Part shown: positions 1-6,979 of the stretch, in pieces | Numbering within the stretch: the stretch's first letter is position 1 | How the letters are laid out: the number at the start of each line of letters is the position of its first letter | Origin: CAZNRY01 sp964575675 | GTDB taxonomy: Bacteria > Eisenbacteria > RBG-16-71-46 > CAIMUX01 > VGJL01 | Length of the DNA: 9,444 nucleotides | Reading direction: 5' to 3' | Assembly (NCBI GenBank): GCA_964575675.1 | Contig: CAZNRY010000159.1 | Span: forward strand, 1-9,444 | Notes under the pieces: generated by a model | Seen by the model: only the letters and a program-made list of their open reading frames with translations | Databases searched by the model: none | What the model was told of the DNA's origin: nothing | Made by a program: the position numbers and the translations under genes

Positions 1-52
1 GAGCTCTAGCCTCCTGCCCGGTCATCCTGCGGGTGAGAAGGGAGCCCGGCGG

Positions 53-95
53 CCGCGGGGTCCGGCGCCCCCGGAACAAAGCCCGAGCCCCGCGG
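53..95 (-). terminator. GC-rich stem-loop downstream of the asnB-like gene (possible terminator)
   Basis: Positions 53-60 (ccgcgggg) and 88-95 (ccccgcgg) form a perfect 8-bp inverted repeat. A second small hairpin (tccgg at 61-65, ccgga at 71-75) is nested inside it. The structure begins about 28 nt after the stop codon of the asnB-like gene, the last gene of the cluster, which is where a transcript end is expected. On the minus strand it is followed by CCGCCGGGCTCCCTTCTC, which lacks a proper U-run, so it is not a classical intrinsic terminator. It could be a weak terminator, a 3'-end stabilising structure, or chance pairing in GC-rich DNA. The rest of positions 1-123 shows nothing else. Confidence 0.35.
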
Positions 96-123
96 AGGCG
101 CGTGGCGAGCGTCTCAGATCCAC

Positions 124-1980
124 TCAAACTGGTTTAGCGCGGCCCTGCGCCCAGTCGATCCACTCGGCGAGAACGAGGAGGGTCCAGATGGCGCGCGCGT
201 GATCCGCCCGTTTCTCCCGGTGCTCCTCGAGTAGATCGCGGGCCGCATGCGGATCGATCCCCACGCAAGCGAGGCCGCCGGCCGCGAGCCGGTCGACCGC
301 CCACGGATAGATCTCCGTCCTGAGCCATTGACCCAGGGGAACCGACAACCCCCGCTTCCTGCGATGAACGATCCGTCTCGGGAGGTAGCGCAGGGCGTAC
401 TCCTTCAGGAAGGCCTTCGTCGTGATGCCGCGCAGACGGTGCCGCGCCGGCAGGGTTGCCGCGAACTCCATCACGGATTGGTCCAGGAATGGCGTCCGGA
501 GTTCCAGGGCCGAGCGCATGCTCGCTCGGTCCGCCTTGGTCAAGAGCCCTTCGGCCAAGGATGTCTCCAGATCGATCCGCTGCACGATGTCGATCAGCTC
601 GCCGGGCTCGCCGGACGGGACCCGGGGCGCAGCCGCAACGCCGAGTCTGCCGAGAAGCGCCGGCGGGATGTTCGACGTCCAGAGAAGGTGCCTTTCGACG
701 CCGTCCAGTTCGGCGCCGGAGACGAATCGCTTGAGCAGGAAGGAAAGGCTGACCTTTTTGTCGCTGGGAGGCCACGCATCGACGGCCCGGCGGACGAGAC
801 GGCGAAGCGCACCCGGCAGACGGGCGTATCTCGCTGCGGCAATCGCCCCCATGTAGGTCGGGTATCCTCCGAACATCTCGTCCCCCCCCTCCCCCACTAG
901 GGCGAGCTTCACATCCTGTGAGGCCCTGCGGGCGAGGAGCGCGGTCGGCACCCAGGCCGGGTCGGCGAGAGGCTCCCCCGCGAGGCGCACGAGTTCCGCG
1001 ATCCCCTTGGGAAACTCCTCGGGCTTGATCCAGATCGGAATCGATTCGATGCCGAGCTCGCGCGCGACATCCTCGGCGAAGGAGCCCTCATCATAGGAAG
1101 CTTCGTCGAATCGTAGCGTGTAGGCCCGATACCGGCGATCTGGGAAGACTTTCCGCGCCACCGCGGCGACGAGAGAAGAATCGACCCCACCGCTCAGGAA
1201 CACGCCGCAGTCGACTTCGACATCGCCCTGCCGCCGCACGGCCGAACTGAAGATCTCGTCAAAGCGCTCGACAGACGGCTTCGATTTCGGCGCGGATGCG
1301 ATCTCCCACCGCCAGTAGCGCCGCCTCGTGATTCCTGCGCGTTCGAAGACAACCATCTCCGCCGGACCCACCTTGCGGATCTCGGCAAACGGCGTCTCGG
1401 GAGCCACGAAGGACCCAAACTGCAGGTATCCCGCCAAGGCCCTGGGGTCGGGCGTGAGAGACAGATGGATGTCGGCCGCGAGGGCGGCGATCTCCGTGGC
1501 GAACCGGATCGTCTCCCCCGACTGGTGATAGAAGAGAGGACGCTCTCCGGCGCGATCACGCGCGAGGAGCAACCTTCCCTCTCCCGGATCCCAGAGTGCG
1601 ATCGCGAAGGCGCCGACAAGACGCTCGACGAACGATTCACCGAGCTCGAGGTACAGCCCGGGAATCACCGCCACATCTGTCGCCATCGAGACAGGCCTGC
1701 CGCGCCGGTCCAGCCAGTCACGCAACTCCCGGTGGTTGTCGATCTCGCCATTGCATGCGGCGAGCACGCCCGATGAGGGATCGAGGATCGGCTGCCGCCC
1801 GCTCGCCAATCCGCGAATCGCGAGCCGGGTCGCCCCCATGATCGCGCGCGGCGTTTTCTCGATCCACACATCGTCGGGTCCACGATGGATGAGGGCATCG
1901 ACCATCGCAGCGACGCGGCCCGCGGCCTCTCCCGGATCCAGGGGTCCGCAGCCGGACGCAATCCCACAGACTCCGCACAT
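124..1980 (-). CDS. asnB: Glutamine-dependent asparagine synthetase-family amidotransferase (AsnB type)
   Basis: A 618-aa class-B asparagine synthetase-family enzyme. It hydrolyses glutamine in an N-terminal Ntn domain and passes ammonia to a C-terminal ATP-pyrophosphatase domain that activates a carboxylate (aspartate in true AsnB). The start is fixed by Met-Cys2: the sequence begins MCGVCGIA, so processing exposes the nucleophilic Cys; an in-frame upstream extension to 2022 would bury it. Glutaminase pocket residues are visible: R52, N77-G78-E79 and D102. The synthetase half has the PP-loop FLSGGVDSS (261-269), VGEGGDEMFGGY (362-373) and RASMRSALELRTPFLD (485-500). Length suits the 600-650-aa AsnB/AsnO group. 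A GGAGGGG site (1989-1995) lies 8 nt upstream inside the preceding gene, whose stop is 2 nt away, implying coupling. The family is clear. The substrate is not: beside a GT39 enzyme it may amidate a glycan or lipid carboxylate instead of free aspartate. Confidence 0.93.
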   Translation of the reverse strand: MCGVCGIASGCGPLDPGEAAGRVAAMVDALIHRGPDDVWIEKTPRAIMGATRLAIRGLASGRQPILDPSSGVLAACNGEIDNHRELRDWLDRRGRPVSMATDVAVIPGLYLELGESFVERLVGAFAIALWDPGEGRLLLARDRAGERPLFYHQSGETIRFATEIAALAADIHLSLTPDPRALAGYLQFGSFVAPETPFAEIRKVGPAEMVVFERAGITRRRYWRWEIASAPKSKPSVERFDEIFSSAVRRQGDVEVDCGVFLSGGVDSSLVAAVARKVFPDRRYRAYTLRFDEASYDEGSFAEDVARELGIESIPIWIKPEEFPKGIAELVRLAGEPLADPAWVPTALLARRASQDVKLALVGEGGDEMFGGYPTYMGAIAAARYARLPGALRRLVRRAVDAWPPSDKKVSLSFLLKRFVSGAELDGVERHLLWTSNIPPALLGRLGVAAAPRVPSGEPGELIDIVQRIDLETSLAEGLLTKADRASMRSALELRTPFLDQSVMEFAATLPARHRLRGITTKAFLKEYALRYLPRRIVHRRKRGLSVPLGQWLRTEIYPWAVDRLAAGGLACVGIDPHAARDLLEEHREKRADHARAIWTLLVLAEWIDWAQGRAKPV

Positions 1981-1982
1981 GA

Positions 1983-3692
1983 CTAGGGCCCCTCCACCCG
2001 CGGCACAAGGATTCCCCACCACCCTGGCGAAAGTTGCGTGAGGGGAAGCCCCAGGCGCGCCGCCTGCTCTTCCAGCGTGGACCTACCCCTGCGGCCGCCG
2101 ATCAGCATCACAGGCCCGCTGCGGACCGCGAGCCACGAATCGAGCTCCGAGAGCCGCACGAGGGTCCTCGGCCAAGCCGGATCCCGCTTGAGCCGGTAGA
2201 GGATGTAGTTGCTCTCGAGCTCCCGCCCATCGCGGCTCACGAGCGTGACCGTTCGTCCGAGGTAGAAGGGCAGTCCGCCCGGAAACGACTCGACGCAGGC
2301 GACCCCGGTCCCTTTGGGAAAGGCAGGGAGAGCGCGGGCGAGGGAACGAGCGGAACCCGCCTCCGCGTACTCCCCCAGCCCCCCGAAACAGAGGGTCAGG
2401 AGCGCCGCGGGAAAGAGCGACATCGCGGCCATCGAGAGCTTAAGACTCCGGCGGAGGCAACCCAGGAGCGCGACCGAACCAATCACGACCAGTGTTACGG
2501 CCAGAGGGCGGAAAGTCGGTACCAGGCGGTCGAACTCGCGGCTGCGAATCCGGAACAAGCGCCGAATCCAATCGGGCTCGAAGATTCCGACCGCGAGAAG
2601 AACCGACAGGATCGCGCAGATGACCGCTAGAACCGCCGCCCCCCGCAACACCAGGCGCGCGGCTCGGCCGGCCGCCGCGTCGAGCGCGCGATCGGCCACC
2701 CGGGCGATCAACACGCCCAGGGCGACCACGGCGGTCAGTATGTAGCCGGGCAGCTTCGATTGGGAGGTCGAGAAGAAGAGGACCACGACGATCGCCCAGA
2801 GGATGAAGAGCCGGTCCGCGGGGAGAAGGAAGCGCCGGCGGCGCGCCGCGAGCACGATCGACTCCGGCAGCAAGACGCTCCAGGGGAAGAAAACCGCGAG
2901 CAGGACCGGCGCGTAGTAATAGAACGGCCCTGTCCGGCGGAAGGATGAGGTCGCATAGCGGCGCAACGTCTCCTCCACGATTCCGTAGTGCGGGAAGTCC
3001 GGGTGCCTATCGGTAAGGGCGAGAAACCACGGCAACACGACGGCGGCGAAGAGAAGGAGGTTCGCCGGCGAGAGGAGCCGCAAGATCGCCCGGGGGCGCC
3101 GCTCCAACGCGTGGAGCGCGGAGAGAACAAGCAGCGGCGTGAGGAAACCGACGGGGCCCTTGACCAAGGTCGCCACGGCCGCCGCGCCGGCCGAGACGAA
3201 TGACCATCGCCTCCTTGCGCTAGAGGCCTCTTCCGCGAGAAAACCGGCGAGAATCGAGATCGAGACGAAGAGGGCGAGCGCCATGTCGAGGATCACAATG
3301 CGACCGAACGCGAGGAACAGCGGGGACGTCACGATGACGACGACCGCAAGCGCGGCGCAACGCGGCCCATAGACGCGCCTGGAAAAGGCGAAAAGGACCG
3401 CCAGAAGCGCCAGTGCAAAGAGAACCGACGGGAGGCGTGCGGCGAGCTCATTGTCCCCAAGAACGGAGAGCGAGAGGGCGACCGCCCGGAAGTGAAAAGC
3501 GGGCTTGTCGAGATAGGATATCCCGTCATAGGTTGGGACGAGCCAGGCGCCCGTCTCTTTCATCTCGCGCGCGATTTCGGCGTTCCTTCCCTCATCGGGC
3601 TGCAGGAGGGGAAGCTCGCCAAGACGCGCGAACAACAGAATCGCCGCGAAGAGAAACGCCGCGACGGCAAGGGTGCGATTCGGGGACGCCAT
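1983..3692 (-). CDS. Family 39 (ArnT-like) polytopic membrane glycosyltransferase
   Basis: A 569-aa GT-C fold glycosyltransferase of the ArnT/PMT group (GT39). Such enzymes take a sugar from a polyprenyl-phosphate donor and attach it to a lipid or protein on the outer face of the inner membrane. Visible marks are a first membrane segment (about 8-24), then QPDEGRNAEIAREM (31-44) with the family's acidic D33-E34 pair, ETGAWLVP (46-53), YLDKP (60-64), TLVKGPVGF (175-183), FFPWS (268-272) and STSQSKLPGYIL (308-319). About 12 hydrophobic segments reach to residue 438. A soluble C-terminal tail of about 130 residues follows (440-569), as in ArnT. The ATG at 3692 is chosen because the hydrophobic segment follows at the usual distance; an in-frame GTG at 3731 adds 13 residues but has AGAGG directly abutting it. 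Neither start has an ideal ribosome site. It follows purE and ends 2 nt before the asnB-like gene. Acceptor and sugar cannot be read from the sequence; lipid A aminoarabinose transfer is not implied. Confidence 0.9.
   Translation of the reverse strand: MASPNRTLAVAAFLFAAILLFARLGELPLLQPDEGRNAEIAREMKETGAWLVPTYDGISYLDKPAFHFRAVALSLSVLGDNELAARLPSVLFALALLAVLFAFSRRVYGPRCAALAVVVIVTSPLFLAFGRIVILDMALALFVSISILAGFLAEEASSARRRWSFVSAGAAAVATLVKGPVGFLTPLLVLSALHALERRPRAILRLLSPANLLLFAAVVLPWFLALTDRHPDFPHYGIVEETLRRYATSSFRRTGPFYYYAPVLLAVFFPWSVLLPESIVLAARRRRFLLPADRLFILWAIVVVLFFSTSQSKLPGYILTAVVALGVLIARVADRALDAAAGRAARLVLRGAAVLAVICAILSVLLAVGIFEPDWIRRLFRIRSREFDRLVPTFRPLAVTLVVIGSVALLGCLRRSLKLSMAAMSLFPAALLTLCFGGLGEYAEAGSARSLARALPAFPKGTGVACVESFPGGLPFYLGRTVTLVSRDGRELESNYILYRLKRDPAWPRTLVRLSELDSWLAVRSGPVMLIGGRRGRSTLEEQAARLGLPLTQLSPGWWGILVPRVEGP
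1989..1995 (-). promoter_or_regulatory. Ribosome binding site of the asnB-like gene
   Basis: Minus-strand GGAGGGG lies 8 nt before the ATG at 1980, inside the last codons of the upstream glycosyltransferase gene. It supports the Met-Cys start over the longer in-frame reading and suggests translational coupling. Confidence 0.7.
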
Positions 3693-3715
3693 GGCGAAAG
3701 CGAACCCTGGCCCCT

Positions 3716-3730
3716 TGGGGGTTGCCCCCA
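3716..3730 (-). other. Short GC hairpin at the purE-glycosyltransferase junction
   Basis: On the minus strand UGGGGG-CAA-CCCCCA forms a 6-bp stem with a 3-nt loop. It lies just after the purE stop (3735-3737) and 23 nt before the chosen glycosyltransferase ATG. It may alter coupling or mRNA stability between the two cistrons, or be chance. Confidence 0.35.
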
Positions 3731-3734
3731 CCCT

Positions 3735-4223
3735 CTAGAGCGCCTCGCCCCGCGCCATCGATTCCTTGTGCGCGAGGAGCTTCGCTTGGAGATCCGGGTC
3801 GGAGAGGGCGAGGATCTGAACGGCCAGAAGCGCCGCGTTCCGCGCCCCCGCCTTCCCGATCGCCAGGGTTCCCACGGCGACGCCGGCCGGCATCTGTGCC
3901 GTGGAGAGAAGGGCGTCGAGCCCTCCGAGCTGGCCCGCCGCGAGGGGAACGCCCAGAACAGGCAAGATAGTTGCTGCGGCGACGACGCCGGCCAGTTGGG
4001 CCGACATCCCGGCGCCGCAGATCAACACCCGGATCCCGCGCCCTTGAGCCGCGCGGGCATAGTCGCGAACCTCATCCGGCGTTCGATGGGCCGAGAGCAC
4101 GCGAAGCTCGTGCTCGACGCCGAACTTCTCGAGTACCCGGCCCGTCAAGGCCATCACCTCACGATCCGATTCGCTCCCGAACAGAACCCCGACCGACGGG
4201 CCGTCCCTATGATTCACCGTCAT
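3735..4223 (-). CDS. purE: 5-(carboxyamino)imidazole ribonucleotide mutase, class I PurE
   Basis: A 162-aa cytoplasmic enzyme of de novo purine synthesis that converts N5-CAIR to CAIR; class I PurE is normally octameric and partners PurK. The class I signature is complete along the chain: GSESD (16-20), SAHRTP (44-49) with the catalytic His46, LPVLGVP (87-93), QMPAGVAVGTLAIGKAG (110-126) and NAALLAVQIL (129-138). Length is normal for PurE. The usual glycine-rich AHLPG-type motif reads GMSAQLAG (72-79), with Gln76 where class I enzymes usually have His (codon CAA, one base from a His codon). The ATG lies in an ATGA overlap with the purD stop, so translation is probably coupled; the ribosome site (GGGGG) is weak. 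No purK follows; the next gene is a glycosyltransferase. The PurE-like protein LarB of nickel-pincer cofactor synthesis was considered because larA is nearby, but the length and motifs are those of PurE. Confidence 0.93.
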   Translation of the reverse strand: MTVNHRDGPSVGVLFGSESDREVMALTGRVLEKFGVEHELRVLSAHRTPDEVRDYARAAQGRGIRVLICGAGMSAQLAGVVAAATILPVLGVPLAAGQLGGLDALLSTAQMPAGVAVGTLAIGKAGARNAALLAVQILALSDPDLQAKLLAHKESMARGEAL

Positions 4224-5494
4224 GTTTCGAGCCCCCGTTTGCCAATGTCCGTGCGATACGTTTTCCCCTCGAAGTCGATCGCCTCGACTCCCTCGTACGC
4301 TTGCGCGAGCGCCTGACGCAAGTCATTCCCCGTTCCGACAACCCCCAGCACACGCCCGCCGTCGGTCACCGGGCCCTCGGGGCCCTGGCGCGTCCCGGCA
4401 TGAAAGACCACCGCCCCGGCGCGCTCGACCGCCTCCTCCATTCCCCGGATTGGATATCCCTTACCGTACGAATCAGGATAGCCCCGCGACGCGAGGACGA
4501 CGACGGCTGCAGCCCCCTCCTCGATCGTCAGGGGCGGAACTGGTCCCGGCGTATAGGAGGCGACCGCCTCGAGAGCTCCAAGCAAGTCGCCTCGGATCAG
4601 CGGAAGAACAGCCTGTGTCTCGGGGTCTCCGAATCGGCAGTTGTATTCCAGCACGATCGGAACGCCGTCGCGCACGATCAATCCGCAGTAGAGCAGACCG
4701 AAAAATGGGCACCCGTCGGCCTCGAGCATCTGAAGGGTCGGGCTTACCACGCCCCGGCGCACGCGCTCCTCGAGCGCCGGATCCCATCGCGGATAGGGGG
4801 AATACGCTCCCATCCCTCCCGTGTTCGGTCCCCGGTCGCCGTCGAGGAGGCGCTTGTGATCTTGAGCTGCCGGTAGGAGCAGATAGTCCGACCCGCGGCA
4901 AAGGGCGAACACAGAAACCTCTTCACCCGTCAGGAATTCCTCGATCACGATCCGTTCGCCGGCCGGGCCGAACTGCCTGTCCACCATCATCCGTTCAACC
5001 GCGTCGAGAGCCGATTCGCGATTCTGAGCGATCACGACCCCCTTGCCCGCCGCGACGCCGTCGGCCTTGATCACCTTCGGGTAGACGGCGCGGCTCAGGG
5101 CCGCCGCCGCCTCTTCAGCCATCGCGAAGACCTCGGAAGCCGCGGTCGCGATCCCCGCCCGTCGCATCAAGTCCTTCGCATAGATCTTGCTACCCTCGAT
5201 CATCGCAGCGCGCGCTCGGGGGCCGAATACCCGCAAGCCGCGCGCCAGAAAGCGATCGACGACGCCCGCGATCAGGGGACCCTCCGGCCCGACGATCGTC
5301 AGATCGATCCGCTCTTCCTCGGCGAAGCGGACGAGAGCATCCGCATCGGACGCCGGCACCGGGACAATCCTCGCTATCGCGGCCAACCCGGCGTTCCCCG
5401 GGGCCGCGAAGAGCTCCGGCTTTATCGGTGACCGCGAGACGGCCCATGCGAGCGCGTGCTCCCGGCCTCCGGAACCGATCAGCAGTACTTTCAC
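4220..5494 (-). CDS. purD: Phosphoribosylamine-glycine ligase (GAR synthetase)
   Basis: A 424-aa ATP-grasp ligase that joins 5-phosphoribosylamine and glycine to form GAR, the second step of de novo purine synthesis. Motifs run in the expected order: MKVLLIGSGGREHALAW at the N-terminus, PGNAGLA (32-38), VGPEGPL (68-74), SKIYAKDLM (102-110), KADGVAAGKGVV (143-154), IEEFLTGEEVSVF (184-196), DHKRLLDGDRGPNTGGMGAY (212-231) and LEYNCRFGDPETQ (282-294) with the metal-binding Glu283 and Asn285. Length matches bacterial PurD. The start is the GTG at 5494, not the open frame extending to 5635: residue 1 then aligns with the canonical MKVLLIG start, and a GGAGGG site sits 8 nt upstream. The GTG overlaps the larA-like stop as GTGA, and the purD stop overlaps the purE start as ATGA, so it lies in the middle of a tightly coupled operon. 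Confidence 0.96.
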   Translation of the reverse strand: MKVLLIGSGGREHALAWAVSRSPIKPELFAAPGNAGLAAIARIVPVPASDADALVRFAEEERIDLTIVGPEGPLIAGVVDRFLARGLRVFGPRARAAMIEGSKIYAKDLMRRAGIATAASEVFAMAEEAAAALSRAVYPKVIKADGVAAGKGVVIAQNRESALDAVERMMVDRQFGPAGERIVIEEFLTGEEVSVFALCRGSDYLLLPAAQDHKRLLDGDRGPNTGGMGAYSPYPRWDPALEERVRRGVVSPTLQMLEADGCPFFGLLYCGLIVRDGVPIVLEYNCRFGDPETQAVLPLIRGDLLGALEAVASYTPGPVPPLTIEEGAAAVVVLASRGYPDSYGKGYPIRGMEEAVERAGAVVFHAGTRQGPEGPVTDGGRVLGVVGTGNDLRQALAQAYEGVEAIDFEGKTYRTDIGKRGLET

Positions 5495-6870
5495 GCCGAG
5501 CTCCCTCCGCTCTTCGAGGTGGGACTGCGCTCGAACTTGGGAAGCGGAGCGCGCCTTCCGGAGCGTTCGGCAAGAACATCCTCGGCCCGCGTAAGCCAGC
5601 CCCACGCGCGGGGGGAGGAACCCTGCCCGAGCCATGCAACCGCATCATCGAGGAGGGCGAAGGATCGAATCCCCGTCGCATCCAGCAGCCCCGCCCTTGC
5701 GCGACTCAGAACGCCGACCTCGATGCGATCCAGAACCGACCGCAGCGCGAGCGCGGTGTGCGTGTGGATTTCGTAGCTCGAGAGCGCTCTCTCGGAAAGC
5801 GTCCGCACGTCGAGACCCCAGATCCTCTCCAACGTCGGCGATCCGCATCCTTCCTCCAAGGCCGCGACCAGGAGAAGCCGCCCTCCATCCGGAAGAAACC
5901 GGGCAGCGTGCTGGAGGCTCTTGTGCGCCTGCAGGAAAGTCGAATCCCTGGGAAACCCGCCCGCGTCGGCGATCAGGATCTCGGGCTCTTGCGTGTACGC
6001 GAGACGGTGCCCCTGCAGGAAGCGCGCGCAGGCCGATTCGTGCGTGGTCTGCCATTCGCCCGCCGTGAGGAGGATCGGGCCTCCAGGTTCCGGCTCGAAG
6101 GCGGTCAACAGCAGGTCGGGGGGACAGAGGGCCGCCGCGTCGAGGAGGTCGTCGTGCACCACGTTTCCGGCCAGCCGTCCGGGCGCGCATGCCTCGTGCA
6201 GCCGGCCTTCCTCGTCCAAGGTGAGACGGTGGTTCTCGAGGATTCCCTGGGGTTCGCCGAGACCCGGGAAAACCAGTTTGCGCCCTCCCCCGAAACCGGC
6301 GAAGTAGTGGAAGCTGACATCGGCCAGTGCGACCTTCAGGTCCCCCTCGACCCATGCGGGATGGAGCCGGACGTGGGTTCCGCGCGAGGTCCGTCCGACC
6401 AGACGGTGGGTCGCGTATCCATCGAGTCCGTTCGCAAGCGCGGTCCACCCGGCAGGCAGCCGGAGGCCTTCGGGCATGGCCGGGCGGTGCACGCCCGTCG
6501 CGACGAGGAGTACTCGGCTCATCGCTCGCGGCGTTTGTTCCTCGAGCCAGCGCGCGCACGGATAGACCCATTCCTGCCAGGGTCCGCGCCTCGTCGCATC
6601 CGGGATGGCCAACCGGACGTGACTCGCGCTCCCGGCGCGATCGAGGAATGCGGCCCGCAGGGCGGGATCGCTGAGGGATCGGTCGATTCCCGACGCGTGC
6701 TGCCGTTCCTCTTCCGGGATCTCGGTCCGAGGTCGGCCTTCCAGTCCCGACGCCTCGCGGACGAGCGCGCGCAGCGCGGTCGGGTGGGGAGAGACAACGG
6801 GCGGCCGTCCGAAGCGATCCATCAGGTCGAGACGAATCGTTTCCCGCCCGAGCCGAAGCCAAACGCTCAA
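5491..6870 (-). CDS. LarA-family nickel-dependent 2-hydroxyacid racemase/epimerase homologue
   Basis: A 459-aa member of the LarA (lactate racemase, DUF2088) family. LarA interconverts 2-hydroxyacid stereoisomers with a nickel-pincer nucleotide bound to a lysine. The active-site pattern is retained: DATR (91-94; LarA Asp72/Arg75), ATGVHRP (124-130; His128 for LarA His108), HYFAGFGGGRK (188-198; His188 and Lys198 for His174 and the pincer-binding Lys184), NH (213-214; His214 for His200) and QAHK (314-317; Gln295/Lys298). GGFPRDSTFLQAHKSLQHA (304-322) and LEEGCGS (338-344) are also typical. Residue equivalences are my manual alignment. Length is slightly above the roughly 425-aa lactate racemase. 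It starts at TTG (6870) with GGAGG 5 nt upstream and overlaps purD by GTGA. Family membership is clear. The substrate is unknown, since LarA homologues act on several hydroxyacids, so no gene symbol is given. Cofactor genes larB, larC and larE are not in the window. Confidence 0.88.
   Translation of the reverse strand: MSVWLRLGRETIRLDLMDRFGRPPVVSPHPTALRALVREASGLEGRPRTEIPEEERQHASGIDRSLSDPALRAAFLDRAGSASHVRLAIPDATRRGPWQEWVYPCARWLEEQTPRAMSRVLLVATGVHRPAMPEGLRLPAGWTALANGLDGYATHRLVGRTSRGTHVRLHPAWVEGDLKVALADVSFHYFAGFGGGRKLVFPGLGEPQGILENHRLTLDEEGRLHEACAPGRLAGNVVHDDLLDAAALCPPDLLLTAFEPEPGGPILLTAGEWQTTHESACARFLQGHRLAYTQEPEILIADAGGFPRDSTFLQAHKSLQHAARFLPDGGRLLLVAALEEGCGSPTLERIWGLDVRTLSERALSSYEIHTHTALALRSVLDRIEVGVLSRARAGLLDATGIRSFALLDDAVAWLGQGSSPRAWGWLTRAEDVLAERSGRRAPLPKFERSPTSKSGGSSA
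5503..5508 (-). promoter_or_regulatory. Ribosome binding site that sets the purD GTG start
   Basis: Minus-strand GGAGGG lies 8 nt before the GTG at 5494, within the end of the larA-like gene. It decides against the upstream open-frame extension of purD. Confidence 0.75.
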
Positions 6871-6873
6871 CGG

Positions 6874-6880
6874 CTCCTCC
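6874..6880 (-). promoter_or_regulatory. Ribosome binding site that supports the larA-like TTG start
   Basis: Minus-strand GGAGGAG; the GGAGG core (6876-6880) is 5 nt before the TTG at 6870. The encoded N-terminus MSVWLRLG aligns with the usual LarA beginning, supporting this non-ATG start. Confidence 0.7.
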
Positions 6881-6884
6881 GTGT

Positions 6885-6910
6885 CCCGGGACCAAGCTTC
6901 GGGCCCCGAG
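6885..6910 (-). other. Leader hairpin upstream of the larA-like gene
   Basis: Minus-strand CTCGGGGCC (6910-6902) can pair with GGTCCCGGG (6893-6885) around an 8-nt loop, giving 9 pairs of which two are G-U. It ends 4 nt before the ribosome site. It would sit in the 5' leader if the promoter at 6951-6979 is used. No U-run follows, so it is not an attenuator of the ordinary kind. It may be chance in GC-rich DNA. Confidence 0.3.
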
Positions 6911-6950
6911 GATGGTCGGGCAGGTGGATCACGCTCCCTCCGTGCGCCCC

Positions 6951-6979
6951 ATGATATCGCCCGCCCGCCTCCGGGTCAC
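6951..6979 (-). promoter_or_regulatory. Candidate sigma70-type promoter for the larA-purD-purE operon
   Basis: On the minus strand GTGACC (6979-6974, 4 of 6 matches to TTGACA) is followed by exactly 17 nt and TATCAT (6956-6951, 5 of 6 matches to TATAAT). It sits in the 126-nt gap after the helicase stop, correctly oriented, and would give a leader of roughly 75 nt before the TTG at 6870. AT-rich hexamers are scarce in this GC-rich window, which makes the match more notable, but the primary sigma factor preference of this organism is unknown. Confidence 0.4.

Noticed and set aside
3735..4223. Reading the PurE gene as LarB, the nickel-pincer cofactor enzyme, because larA is nearby
   Set aside because: It lacks the extra N-terminal region of LarB and carries all the class I PurE motifs, including GSESD, SAHRTP and QMPAGVAVGTLAIGKAG.
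3971..4876. A 301-codon plus-strand open frame across purE and purD
   Set aside because: It spans two well-supported genes on the other strand and has an Arg/Pro-rich shadow-like translation.
5495..5635. The N-terminal extension of purD to 5635
   Set aside because: The added 47 residues do not resemble PurD, overlap the larA-like gene, and the canonical start at GTG 5494 has a strong ribosome site.
5428..6954. A long plus-strand open frame of 508 codons opposite the larA-like gene
   Set aside because: It is antisense to a gene with clear LarA active-site motifs. Its translation is rich in Arg, Gly, Pro and Glu with no recognisable domain, as expected of a shadow frame in GC-rich DNA.
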